64,000 nt of DNA from Odobenus rosmarus divergens (lineage: Eukaryota; Chordata; Mammalia; Carnivora; Odobenidae). The stretch is taken from positions 52,771-116,770 of the forward strand of contig NW_004452157.1 of assembly GCF_000321225.1 (NCBI RefSeq). Reading direction: 5' to 3'. The position numbers and the translations under genes were made by a program. This document shows, one piece after another, positions 10,351-21,089 of the stretch. The stretch's first letter is position 1. Every line of letters starts with the position of its first letter. Below the pieces are notes generated by a model. It saw only the letters and a list, made by a program, of their open reading frames with translations, made no database searches and was not told the origin of the DNA.

Positions 10351-11634
10351 TAACAAAAAGTATTATGCCATTTGTTTTAAAGAGAAATCTGAAATTATAC
10401 AGTACAAAGTAGTAGCAGTCATTGGGTGATAGGAATGAGTATTTTTCTTTCTTTTTGATCGTTTTATATTCTATTTTTTTAGTGACTGAGAATTATGTAA
10501 ATTTAAAAGATAAATTTTGCCAATAAAGACATTTAAATAGAGATTCATATCCCTTGCCGCTCCCCAAATATTTTAAAACATTTTTGACCTGATACATGGA
10601 TGGGCCAGGAGGTTTTTTTTTTTTTTTTTAAAAAAGAAGGCTTCAGAGCAGGGAAGGAATAAAATTAAGATGTTTGAAAAACATGAATGAAATTATTGTG
10701 GCTTTTCCTCATAGTGGCATATGCTATATCATTTTAGGATTATTATAACATGTGTTGTGGAAAAATAAGTTGGTACAATTATGTTTAAATGGTCTCAATG
10801 TCTCTTATTTCAGCCTTCACCTCTGAATAATATTAATGGAAAAATTGGTCTTGTGGTATAATTTACATGAAATAGTCCCTCCTTCTCCACTCACATACCT
10901 GAGAATCACCACTTGGAACATAGATTAGATTATTTTCCCTTATTATACGATGTATCATTTCCATCATTGCCTGTGGAACCCTAACAAGGAAAAATCTTAA
11001 TAGTATTTGCATGATAAAGCAAAAGCTGTTAGTAAGTAGACATAGTTCTGTATAGTCATTAGGTTTGAGTGTATTGGAAGGGCTACCATATGTTGTGTTG
11101 TCAAAATTGTATTACAAGGCCAATCAATTTCTATATGGAGTTTTGTTATTCTGTAATTAGTATAGTAATGCTGACTGCTCTTGAATGCTATAGGTACATA
11201 TGAAGAAAGAAAAATAGATAGTGGGAGAAAGAAGGATTATTTAATTTATTTCTCAATTAAAACTGACACTTTGGGTAGAGAAATCTGTTGTCTCATCTGT
11301 TTTTTTATGGTTCATTTGCAGCTGTGTTTATTGTTTTAATAAGTAAATATATTATCTCATTAGGGCAACAGTTTTATAAATACAGCACAAGTTACTCATA
11401 TCTACCCACAACATGTATGCCCCAAATGGAACCCTAAGAAGATTTATTAAACCCAATGAAGTTGAAGTGTAGACCTTGTGGGTCTGAGGGGTAGACCTTG
11501 TGGGGCAGAGGCTGTAGGCATCATGAGGTAGTCACAGCAAAAAGCAACATGTCGCCTTTTATGCAGGGACTAGCAGTGGTTGCAAAGGTTTATTTATTCA
11601 TTTGTTTCCTGAGTCCTCTTAATGAATCTATTCA
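10351..11634. other. Unassigned non-coding stretch
   Basis: No gene or recognisable element. It holds a T-run at 10611-10629 that belongs to no element I can delimit, and an imperfect tandem repeat of 'tagaccttgtggg' around 11470-11504. Confidence 0.5.
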
Positions 11635-11649
11635 GAAATATGTGGTTGT

Positions 11650-11843
11650 GGGGCAGTTTGTTCAGCATTCGACTCTTGATTTCACTCAGGTCGTGATCTC
11701 GGGGTCATGAGATCCAGCCCTGAGTTGGGCTCTGGGTTCTGGACTGGATATGGACGTGGAACCTGCTTAAGATTCTCACTCCGTCTCCCTTTGCCCGTCC
11801 CCCCACTCATGTTTTCTCTTTAAAAAAAAAAGAAAAAAGAAAA
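11650..11843 (+). mobile_element. SINEC, older subfamily
   Basis: The head is decayed ('ttgtggggcagtttgttcag'), followed by 'gactcttgatttcactcagg' and the variant 'cctgcttaagattctcact', then an A-rich tail. Imperfect flanking repeats 'gaaatatgtggttgt' (11635-11649) and 'gaaatgtgtgattgt' (11844-11858) look like a TSD with two mismatches, which fits its age. Confidence 0.85.
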
Positions 11844-12120
11844 GAAATGTGTGATTGTTTCCCAGCAACAAATATGTATGGTAAACTACCACCCAGATTT
11901 CAGATGGGTAATAAGTTTATTGGATCCAACTTTACTCTCTACAATGCATAGTGCCATGGAGGCTGAGGAGGAGAGAACTGAGCCAACCTCTGGTGCCATA
12001 ATTAAAGTTTTAAAAGCTCCTGCCTTTGGATTAGGAAGAGTGGCCTTTATTCTCAAGCAGACATCTGCCCTGGTAAATTCTAACAGCATCTCCATTAGTG
12101 GGGATGGTGGTGGATACAGA

Positions 12121-12146
12121 TTGAATCAATCAATCAATCAATCAAT
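12121..12146. repeat. (AATC)n microsatellite
   Basis: About five tandem 'aatc' units. Confidence 0.85.
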
Positions 12147-12317
12147 TATATATTTAATAAGCACCTACTATTTTCTTCAGATTCAAATCCCAGTTTGTTA
12201 TCTGTAAGACTGATGAAGAGTCCAGTAAGAAAAGGGTGTTGTTTCTAAGCAAAATACGAATATAGCTTTCTCTCCCATCACCTTGCATTTAAATGACTCA
12301 GCAGTGTAAGTTCTCAT

Positions 12318-12440
12318 TTCCAATAAACTGTGATTGAGCACCTGCCATGTGGAATGCACCATGCTGGGCAATGTGGAAGACACAAAAATGAATTACACAT
12401 GCTGCTATCATGTGATGCATACACTTTTATTCTTGTATAT
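12318..12440 (+). repeat. L2/MIR-type fossil
   Basis: The motif 'attgagcacctgccatgtgg' followed by 'caccatgctgggcaatg' and 'acacaaaaatgaatta' is the common ancient mammalian repeat core. Confidence 0.6.
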
Positions 12441-12539
12441 GTTTTTGTGTTCATTAACTTATGTCTGTTTAGAAATAGCTTTTATTTATTTGTAAAAAGC
12501 TGTCTTAAAGCATTAGAAGCAGTACATTATACAATGCAC

Positions 12540-13370
12540 AAATAGCAAAATAAAAACCCATAAAACTCAAAACAGTATGGTAGGAGATATGTTACAGCTT
12601 TTCTTTCCTGACAAAAGGAAATTAAATGAAGTTTTTACCCTGTTCCTATATTTTTACAAGTTCTGAACTCTTAAAAACTTGACATTTAGTTTTTATGATA
12701 GGAGAGTAAAAGCACCCAATATATAAGAGGTCTCGGGTTTATTAAAAGTGTAGATGTCCTACATGTGACTCCACTCAAAATACTGATTTTAAAAGTAGAC
12801 AATTCTTCTTTAGATATCCATACCTAAGGTCTACTGAAATGTACGTTTTGGAAGAATGTGTTAGTGCGAGAGAAAAGATTTTTTTAATGAACTTTGGCTA
12901 GCTGAAGCACCTCCAGAGGATATAGAGCAAGGAGTATACAGACAATCGTGGAAGACAGATGTTGAATAGTTAGTTATGTAATATGAGCAAGAGAGAGATG
13001 AGTTGAGTTTCTATGGATGTGCATAAGATGGACCTGATCTTCCCTCATATTTCAACTAAAGAATAAGTTTGAACTTGTTAATTCGCCAGGGATTAGTCTG
13101 GGAGAAGGGACTCTAGGCTTAAGAAACAGTTCATGTAACAGTTAGAAAGAAAAACAAAAAACAAAAAAACAAAAAAAACCAAAAAGGTATGTGAAGTAGA
13201 TTGTAAGGAGGGGGCCGGGGGATGAGCATGGAGCAATAAACTGGTAGGTGATGGTGTGAGAAGCAACTAATGTACACATTAAGTCCTTACTATAACTTCT
13301 TGCTAATATTGAATGTTTAAATGTGTTAGTAAAATTACCTTTATTTTTATTGTTCTATAATAGGTTAAGA
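12540..13370. other. Unassigned non-coding stretch
   Basis: No coding signal. It contains an A-rich run of 'aaaac' units at about 13147-13180. Confidence 0.5.
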
Positions 13371-13374
13371 TGTT

Positions 13375-13715
13375 GATTCTTTTTAAAGGTTTATTGAGCA
13401 CCAACTGACACTTATAACTGTATATTTAAAGTATACAATGTGATGATTTGATACACATAAATATTGTGAAATGATTACCAAGATCAAGATAATTAACACA
13501 TTCGTCACCTCATGTAGTTAAATTTGTGCGTGTGTGGTGAGTAGTCACCATGCTGTATGTTAGATCATTAGAACTTATTCTTCTTACAACTGAAAATTTG
13601 TACTATTTGACCAGTATCTTCCCATCCATTTCCCTCACTTCTCAGCCCCTGGTAATAACCATTCTGTTCTCTGTTTCTGTGAAATCAAACTTTTAAATTT
13701 TTTTTTAGCTTCCAC
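13375..13715 (-). mobile_element. Old L1 3' UTR (antisense)
   Basis: The blocks 'attgtgaaatgattaccaag', 'tagtcaccatgctgtatgtt' and 'attagaacttattcttctta' are the antisense of a widespread old L1 3' UTR. Confidence 0.75.
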
Positions 13716-14589
13716 ATAAAGTGAATATTAGTGTTAATTTTGATGAAGATTTTTTTTTTCTTCTACCAAAATTGAGTTGGTTTAAAGAAGGAGCAATGGA
13801 GGTGTGAAGTTAAGGTGGAGTCATGGGAGCAGGCTTCTCTGTGGGGCTTTGTGTTCTGCTGCTGGCTTCAGCAGCAGCTGGGACTTGCCAGGCTATTAGG
13901 TGTTGAGATGAAGTCATTTCTTTTCTGAACCAGGGAGCTGGACTGGTTGGCCTGGTCCTTGAAGGACAAAGTGTTGTTCTCAGACATACTTATTCAACTT
14001 CCCTGCCTCTTTAAGAAACAAAGTTTGCTTTATGCTAGTTTCATTGAATTATGACAAGAATAGAAATCCATAAGCCTGTGATATATGATCAAAATCGTTT
14101 CCAACTGCTGCTTTATTTTACAGCTTTTCTTCAAAGTTTTCTTTTGGGGTTCATAAGTGAATATCTCCTCAATTAAAGTATAACCTTCAAGAAAACCAAG
14201 GGCCTTGTCTTCAAAACAAATAACATATGCATAATGTTTTTCATTTCCTCAACCACACCATTTTGTTTGTATCTTCACAATAAATTTAGTGAGGTGGGCC
14301 TTGCTAATGTCTCCATTTTCAAGGCCAGGTAAACAAAGCTTTGATGAAGAGCCTGGGAAAGGCTGTGCACTAGGTAGTGTCTCATATCTTCTGAGAAAGA
14401 ATCTAAATCTACACAATACTTTTTATGCCTCTTCTTTCCATCTTCAAGTCAAGCAAAATGGCTCATGTAAACATTAAGTATTTTTGATTGAATAATTTGA
14501 CTAGTGCTGGAAGGGATTGGAGAATCTATTTGTAATGTAAACTTCTAAATTTAAATGTCACATATCTGAAAAAAATGGCAGACTATAAA
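13716..14589. other. Unassigned non-coding stretch
   Basis: No recognisable gene or element; ORFs here are at most about 62 codons. Confidence 0.5.
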
Positions 14590-15150
14590 TGTACATCTCA
14601 ATGAAATTCTACCCAGCAAAGCAGCACCCAAGTCAAGAAATATATTACCAAAACACAAAGTTATTCTCTGGTGCCTGTTTTCAGTAATCCTCCACACAAA
14701 GAGGTGTCAAGCCTTCCAACAGAACAGATTAATTTTGCCTGTTTTTGAATTTTATAAAGCTGAAATCATACAGCATGCATGTATTTTGTGGCTGGTTTAT
14801 TTTACTCAATGTTATATTTGTGAGATTTTTCCATGTTCTGTGTAGTTGTGGTTCCTTCATTTTCATTGATGCACAGCATTCTAATGTATGCTTTTGAGTT
14901 GCTTCCAGTTTGGGCAACTATGAGAACTGCTGCTTGAATATACTTATTTTTGTTTTTTGGTGAGCATATGTATGCATTTCTGTTGTGTGTAAATGTTATC
15001 ATGGAATTTCTGGGGCTTGAGGTATGCATATGTTAGTGTTAGTGAATACTTGCAAATAGTTTTCCATTGTGGTTGTACAAATTTACATTCATTAGCAGTG
15101 TATGGAGGTGGCCACTGTTCCACAAATTTGCCAACTCTTTGTATTTTGAG
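14590..15150 (-). mobile_element. Old L1 fragment
   Basis: Antisense to the L1 region that normally reads through 'tttgtggctggtttatttta', 'gttgcttccagtttgggcaa' and 'tacattcattagcagtgtat'. Divergence is high. Confidence 0.75.
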
Positions 15151-15289
15151 TTTTTTTTTCCTTTAAATTTTAGGCATTCTGATGGGTACATAGTATTTTC
15201 CTGAGGTTGAGATTTTAATTATCAACTCAGATAGCTAATAACATTTATTGAGATTCTCTTTTCCCTAGAAAATGCAAAGACTGTTAGGG

Positions 15290-15790
15290 TATAGATACAT
15301 GTTAATAGATATTTCAAACCTAATATATCCACAACAGAAATTGCTCTCTCCCTATCTCATTTTATACTCAATTTATTCTTTATTTTTTTTTTCTGTCATG
15401 TTCCATGGCATTCATAATCAGAAACTTTGGAGTTGCCCTTAACCCCTCTTCTTTACTTCCTACCCCCTAATAAATCACTAAATTCAAGATTTTACTTTAA
15501 AATATCTCTTAAATATAGGAACTTCTTTCTAAGGCACTGCCACTGCCCCAGATTTGGTCTTCATGTTCTTTTACTTTCTCATAGTTGTTTTCTCTATTGT
15601 CTGACTAGTCTACCTCCCTCCAGAGTTAGCTTCTCAAAAACACATCTGGTTATGTTATTTTCCTGCTTGAAACTCTTTATGAGCTCCTGGGTTCTGCAGA
15701 ATTACATCTGCTCATTACTTTCTGCTCCTTGCATCTCCAGGCTCATCTGCTACCACTGTTCCCATACCCATATGTTCCCGTAACAGGGGG
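15290..15790. repeat. Probable ancient interspersed repeat
   Basis: The stretch with 'tctggttatgttattttcct', 'cttgaaactctttatgagct' and 'caggctcatctgctaccact' resembles a very old dispersed mammalian repeat, but I cannot name the family. A 118-codon plus-strand ORF spans it and has no protein motif. Confidence 0.35.
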
Positions 15791-15874
15791 ATTATGTGCT
15801 ATCCCAGGAGAAACTGCCTTAGGCACAGTATGAAAGTGCCTAACAGGAAGTGGGAAATGCCATCTGGTGCACTG

Positions 15875-16060
15875 GAAGGAGCTTTGAGCCATGGAGTCTC
15901 ATGATCCTGGGTTAAGATTCCATTTGTGTTACTTAACAGCTGTTTGACATTTGGCCCATTACACAGCCTTTTATGAGCTTTAATTCACCCACCTGTAAAA
16001 CAGAAATTGTAACTCTTACTCTGTGGCTATTATATGGGTTATACATAATGCTCAGGAAAC
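15875..16060 (+). repeat. MIR fossil
   Basis: Landmarks in order: 'tgatcctgggttaagattcc', 'tgtgttacttaacagctg', 'cacccacctgtaaaacagaa'. Confidence 0.7.
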
Positions 16061-16064
16061 AGGG

Positions 16065-16720
16065 TCATAATCAACAAGTGGAATGGATTATGGAAGACAG
16101 GAAATTAAGGAAGGGAAGTTGGGGATTGTGGAGGAAAAGAGCACCTGAGAATCTCATGCCCACTCTTGACTTTGGCAGGAAAGATTGGGGTTGATGACAT
16201 GTTGATCGAGGAGAGAGGGGAATATCAAAACAGGTGTTAACCCTCAAACCAGATGCTATGTAAACCTGCCTGAACTAGTTAATTGAGGTGTGAAGAATGT
16301 CTTTCATAGAGGAGTGGGATTAAGATCTGAAGACTTGAGGTGATGAGGAAAAAATGTTTTATAAGTGCAAGGCACAATAACAACACAAACATGGTGATTT
16401 GCAAGAATATAAAATTGGCTAATTTTGGAAATCTTTCCACTGAATCAGATAATAGCCAGTCCACTGTGACCAGAGAGTCAGGGATATAAACATGGCCACT
16501 GGGCCCTAGTCCTCTGAATCAATGAACTAATGCCAGTGAGGAGACCTAAACAAAAGGAACTTAAGAACTACATACAGGGCCATACAGGGTAGCTGCAGTA
16601 GACCTACCCTCCTTTTCCACTAGTCAAAGGACTGTTGGCACCTCCCACAAATTTTCCCACTTATTGTCTCAGGTCAAGGGCAGTAGACATCTGCTTCCTA
16701 GGGTTTCTGGGAGAATCTCT
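16065..16720. other. Unassigned stretch before the retrocopy
   Basis: No gene or element recognised. It is the presumed pre-insertion flank of the zinc-finger retrocopy. Confidence 0.5.
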
Positions 16721-16724
16721 TCAC

Positions 16725-16741
16725 ACTTAATCAACTCTCTC
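16725..16741. repeat. TSD of zinc-finger retrocopy, copy 1
   Basis: 'acttaatcaactctctc' is repeated at 19595-19611 as 'acttaatcaactttctc', one mismatch in 17. The T-run 16742-16750 that follows is the reversed poly(A) tail of the inserted cDNA. Confidence 0.85.
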
Positions 16742-16779
16742 TTTTTTTTTATTAGTTTCACAAATATATAATTTAAAAT

Positions 16780-17010
16780 AACTCCTATGTAATAACAATA
16801 ATCAACTAGAAAAATACAATGAAAAAACTACAATAACAAAATTGTATAGAATTTACAGAAGAAAATTAGAAAAATTTACTCAGGAATATAATATTTAATA
16901 AATGGAAAGGCATGTTTCTGGATGGGAAACAAAATTTATAAAGCTAACATGTTTTTTTCTCAGTTTATAGGATTAACCTATTTCAATCAAAATACCAATG
17001 TAAAACCTTA
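16780..17010 (+). mobile_element. Possible ancient L1 fragment inside the retrocopy 3' end
   Basis: The blocks 'aaatggaaaggcatgtttct' and 'tttcaatcaaaataccaatg' resemble sense-strand L1 ORF2. If correct, the parental mRNA carried an antisense L1 fossil at the end of its 3' UTR, or the insert is more complex than a simple cDNA. Confidence 0.4.
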
Positions 17011-17325
17011 AGAAACCTGAAAGAAAAGCAAAAACTGATCAAGAATCTTTAAAATAACACACCACAGGATTGGTCCTGTGAAGGCACCACTGGCCTTGCC
17101 TCTGGGCAGACAAGTCAGGAAAGTCTGGGTATCACGCGAAAGAGAACAAATATCCACTATGATGAAGACTCTGGAATTTTGTCTCCATGAGGGGCAATGT
17201 GAGCTAGCCACTGGAGACAACTGCTAAAAATAAAACACTTTGCTTGTGAGGTAGTGACCACCCATTGCCAAGGGTCTGATGACTGCTTGGAGGGGAATTA
17301 AGCACATGGTAAAGTTATTGACCAA

Positions 17326-17570
17326 TCATGGGTCTAAGCCAGTGTCTTCCTCTTCCTCTTCAGGCTCTTGAATTTCTTTAATAGGCAGGTTTTCTTCTTG
17401 GCTCATCAGAGGGACGAGATTCTGAGGAGCTTTTCCAGTAATGGGGCTGGGTGGCTGGGCCTGAGCGATCCAAACTTCTTTTGGCAATGGAAAGGCATGA
17501 GAGAGCTGTCTAAGCAATAGCTGGACAAAATACAGTAAGAACAGTAGACACTTTAAAAGTATGTTGTGAA
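17326..17570 (-). other. Exon-like patch within the retrocopy 3' region
   Basis: The minus strand has a 63-codon ORF (17326-17517) ending in an acidic run and 'DTGLDP', with unusually protein-like composition. Just upstream is a pyrimidine-rich tract ending in CAG ('cttactgtattttgtccag'), a good splice-acceptor shape. It lies inside the TSD-bounded insert, so it should be part of the parental 3' UTR or a piece carried with it. I do not recognise the peptide, and it may be chance. Confidence 0.3.
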
Positions 17571-18251
17571 AGTATTCCTGTAAAAGTCACTTTTCACTAC
17601 AAAATGCAAATGTTACTGAGATCAATTGTTTAGATCACATAAAAATGACAGAGTAAGTCTTTGACATTCAATCGCTGTATTTTCCTATATTCCAGAGTAA
17701 ACAATCCCTTTCAACACTCAAGCTTTAACAGGGTATTCTTAGAAGGTTATGTGAATTGCTAACAGAAGCTATTGGCTTAACAAATCAGTAGTTTCGTTTT
17801 TTCAGGGAAACACAGTTCCAGATAAGGACCTTTGCATTATTTTTTTGTCTCAAGTGTGAATTCCTGTGTGGGGGAAAAATGGATATGCTTTCCGTATACA
17901 TTGAGTCACTCTGTTCACCTTGCAGGTGAGTGGCCTCCAGACTCATATTCACAGCCATTTTGGGAAAGGGATCTGTGGCCTCTACACTGTTGTATAAGTT
18001 CACAAAAGAAAGCTCCTTAATCTTGGATGCTAACTGAGGTATAGCCCTTGAGGATGTTTTCTTCCCTGTGAATTTTCTAAAAATTTGAGGTTTTAGCCAA
18101 GATGGGTATTTATCCAATTTTGGCTGTAATAAGGTTTTCACATATCTGTATATTTTCAGACAGCCTGGGAATTCAGAAATCCTTATGAAACATTTCAGGT
18201 TGAGGCAGGATCATCAGACCTTTCTTGATCCCATTTGTGCTTTCAGGTCTT

Positions 18252-19406
18252 TCATGCTTAGTGGGTTTTTTCATGCCGGGTACAGTTGGACAGCTGACCA
18301 AATCTTCTCCCACATTTTTTGCAACTATATGGCCTTTCAGCCTCATGACTCTGCAGATGAAGCACAAATTCTTTGTTCTCTGGGAAGGTTTTCCCACATT
18401 CTGGACACTTAAATATCTTCTTCTTTATGTGGATTCCTTCACGGCGACTCCGATGAGAGTTTTGACGAAAGTTTTTCCCACACTGAGAACATGAATAAGG
18501 TTTCTCTCCTGTATGGATTCACTCATGTTTATTAAGGTTTGTTTTATGATTGAAGCTTTCCCCACAGTGACTACAGTCATAGGGTTTTTCTCCAGTGTGA
18601 GTCCTCTGGTGGGAAATAAGATAAGAACTTTCATTAAACTGTTTCCCACACAGCGGACAAGTGTACCATCTTGTTCTCCGATTTTGGCTAAGTGTAATCA
18701 AATTGATATCCACATATTTTGAGAGTTCCTCTAGTGGAGTATCATTTTCAATGGTAACTAGAAGATTTCTCATTTTCCTTTGCTTGGGAATAGATGTATT
18801 TAGTCTTTCTTTATGGCAATCTGGTGATTCCTCAGAGACTACAGAACAATCTACTTCATCACAATCTGAAGTCTCTTCTCTATGATCTTCATTCTCTACA
18901 GTTTCCTTCTGAAGATCTTCACTCTCAGGATTAACGTCATTAACCAGTAACATCATCTCCCCAACATTGTCTTCCTTCTCTGAGGTGGGCTGTTGAGTAG
19001 CATCCAGGCTTACACATTCTTCTTGGGAATGAAATATATTCAAATCCTCAAGGACCACCAGTTCCTCAGGCTCAGTTTTCAAATACAGAGACACTCTGTC
19101 CTGTTTCTGCTGGATTCCTTCTCTGGGCAGAAGCTTCACCATGGGATGAGGTTGCAGTCTGTTCTGAAAGTTTGAGCTCACATCCTTCATAATAACCAAG
19201 GTCTCCTTGACTTTCTGATTGGGCTGGACCAGGCTTGGCTTGGGCAAGAAGGTGAGGAAGTACTCCAGAACCAGCTGGTAGATGATCTTGGGCCCACTAG
19301 TAGCATCTCAAAGTAGGTCTTGGCCCAGCTTGGAGTCCAGAGGAACTCTCAGTATAAAGGACCGCTTTAGCTTTAGGGGCATTGGAACCACTTTTGCAGC
19401 CATCAT
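18252..19406 (-). pseudogene. ZNF200P: Dead coding region of the ZNF200 retrocopy
   Basis: The parent encodes a nuclear DNA-binding-type protein. Here the N-terminal part includes '[15 protein letters not shown]' and 'SQEECVSLD', resembling a short KRAB-like box. An acidic stretch and '[17 protein letters not shown]' follow, then the fingers. Finger 1 '[18 protein letters not shown]' and finger 5 'CKKCGRRFGQLSNCTRHE' keep their Cys and His ligands. Finger 2 is interrupted by a stop in its distal part and finger 3 has lost a His. The longest uninterrupted piece is 242 codons (18519-19247). There is no net frameshift from the ATG to the C-terminal stops, so damage is almost all point substitution. 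At least the stop at 18519 fits CGA to TGA decay at a CpG. Confidence 0.8.
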
Positions 19407-19594
19407 GCCTTGCAATCACACACCACACTCGTTTTGCAGAGCTTCAGGAGTCACCTCTTACTGAAGGAAATCTGTCAGAGAGCCAGGCGCTCTGTTGCCC
19501 CTGGGCGCTTGCAGGGGACGGCCCAGAGACCCTGGTGCAGAGAGACCGGGAAACTAGGCGCGAGAGGCCAAGCCCTCCCCTCTCCCTTCCGAAT

Positions 19595-19611
19595 ACTTAA
19601 TCAACTTTCTC
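19595..19611. repeat. TSD of zinc-finger retrocopy, copy 2
   Basis: 'acttaatcaactttctc' matches 16725-16741 with one mismatch and follows directly on the GC-rich 5' UTR end, so the retrocopy is 5'-complete or nearly so. Confidence 0.85.
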
Positions 19612-19775
19612 TGCACAATTATATCAATACCTACTGTGTCCTACCATCCCTATGCAGATACTCCAAGATAACACTACCTTTCTGAGCAGTGCAATGGGAT
19701 CATTATGTTGTATACTTCTGCTTACTCTGAAGTTTTGTGACTAGCAGATATAAGAGTATTAAAAATAAAATATAA

Positions 19776-19957
19776 GGGGTACCTGGGTGGCTCGGTCAGT
19801 TAAGTGTCTGCCTTTGGCTCAGGTCGTGATCCCAGGGTCCTGGGATCAAACCCCGCATCAGGCTCTCTGCTCAGCAGGGAGCCTGCTTTCCCTCTCCCTC
19901 TGCCAACTTGTGCTCTCTCTGTCAAATAAATAAATAAAATCTTAAAAAAAAAAAACA
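19776..19957 (+). mobile_element. SINEC, full length
   Basis: Head 'ggggtacctgggtggctcgg', tRNA-like A and B box region, CT body, and tail 'caaataaataaataaaatct' followed by A's. I could not define a clear TSD. Confidence 0.93.
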
Positions 19958-19959
19958 AC

Positions 19960-20480
19960 AACCAAAGAAACAAAAAACATGAAATGGCTTGTAGGCATCT
20001 TGTAGTAACTCTTTTTCCAAGCCTTGGGCTGTCAAGTCCTGAGAGTCTGTGAATTCAACTTAGTTTTTAATTCTGCAACACACACAGTTCATTTTGAGTG
20101 TGATTTTCAGGGAAATAAGAGATTATTTCAGGGGCATATAGATCTCCTGTTCTTTGTCTGTCAATTGGGCTAAGAGTTTAAAGCCTTGAGCTTGTCACTG
20201 TCTTTCTGTATGCTGTCTAATACAATAATAAGATATCCTAGCCCATATGCATCAAAAGCAGATGCTTAGTTCCATAAGTGTCTTTAGATGCATGATAACA
20301 ATCAACCACAGGTGACAATTTAATTAATCATGATGCATGATATTCTAAGAATTAGAATACTGATTTCTCTTTTCCCATTGGTGAGGAGCTCCACAAATTT
20401 TTCAAGGTCAAGAATACAGCCAAACCAATCCATCAATTTCATTTATGAGGTTTTGTTTCTTGGGATTACGTTTTGTACCA
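19960..20480. other. Unassigned non-coding stretch
   Basis: No ORF or element recognised. Confidence 0.5.
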
Positions 20481-20489
20481 ATATAGTAT

Positions 20490-21085
20490 CCTACTCAGGA
20501 TCCAGTTAGAAACAGAGAAATCATACTAAAGAGGGCAACAGAAAGAAGTTAGTGTATTGAATTGGATAGAGAAGTATTAGAAGATGGGAAGATCAAAATA
20601 GAACACTAAAGTTAAACAGAGTTACACCCCTAAGGACTGAGGCATGAAGGTTAGGGGTTGGGGTTTTCCAGAATCTGGAAACTTAGAGAAGATGCCCTGG
20701 GGAAATGAGACTCAGACCTTTGAGCATGGAGTGCTATGCAGCTGCAGCTAATAGCATAGGAACGTAGAGAAGGGGCTTTGCAGAGCTAAGGTCCAAACTT
20801 TGAGGAGGAAATACTGTATGGCCACTCTTGATACCTCAGGAGATCAGAAGTTGGGCACTACAGAGTTTGGATCCAGACCTTTGGGAATGGGCAATCTCCC
20901 AGTAAGTGCTAGTACCTATGAAGGAACACAGTGATGTTGTTTCCTGGGGGACTAAAATTACTGGAGCCTAGGGCTAATAGCTCCTGATGGTAAAGGGCCA
21001 TTTCTGGAATGAGGCTGGAGTGAAGCTGATGGGAAGCGTAGCTTTCTGCCTTCCAGTTTCAATCTAGCACGCATATTGGTGGAAC
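20490..21085. repeat. Probable ancient interspersed repeat
   Basis: Starts 'aggatccagttagaaacaga' and ends 'ggaaccaaacaggaagcc'. This arrangement resembles a widespread old mammalian repeat that I cannot name with confidence. An antisense 86-codon ORF overlaps its end. Confidence 0.35.
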
Positions 21086-21089
21086 CAAA

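Larger units (their letters stand above)
16742..19594 (-). pseudogene. ZNF200P: Full-length processed retrocopy of ZNF200
   Basis: The minus strand carries the cDNA of a C2H2 zinc-finger protein that I recognise from memory as ZNF200, a gene of about 395 residues with five fingers. Translation from the ATG at 19406 opens 'MMAAKVVPMP' and continues in one frame for about 382 codons without any intron. Five finger modules occupy about 18665-18261. Nonsense codons are at 19308-19310 (codon 33), at 18519-18521 (between fingers 2 and 3), and at 18258-18260 and just beyond. Finger 3 has 'SRREGIH' where the first zinc-binding His is expected ('SRHEGIH'). A CpG-rich leader (19407-19594) looks like a retained 5' UTR and about 1.5 kb of 3' UTR follows. 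A poly(A) remnant and a 17-bp TSD show L1-mediated insertion. It is not protein-coding as it stands; transcription is unknown. Confidence 0.85.

Noticed and set aside
17785..18141. 118-codon ORF downstream of the zinc fingers
   Set aside because: It falls in the 3' UTR part of the retrocopy, has no motif, and starts after the fingers' stop codons.
18519..19247. 242-codon zinc-finger ORF as a functional gene
   Set aside because: Parental start is cut off by a stop at codon 33, the frame ends within the finger array, and the locus is an intronless TSD-bounded insert.
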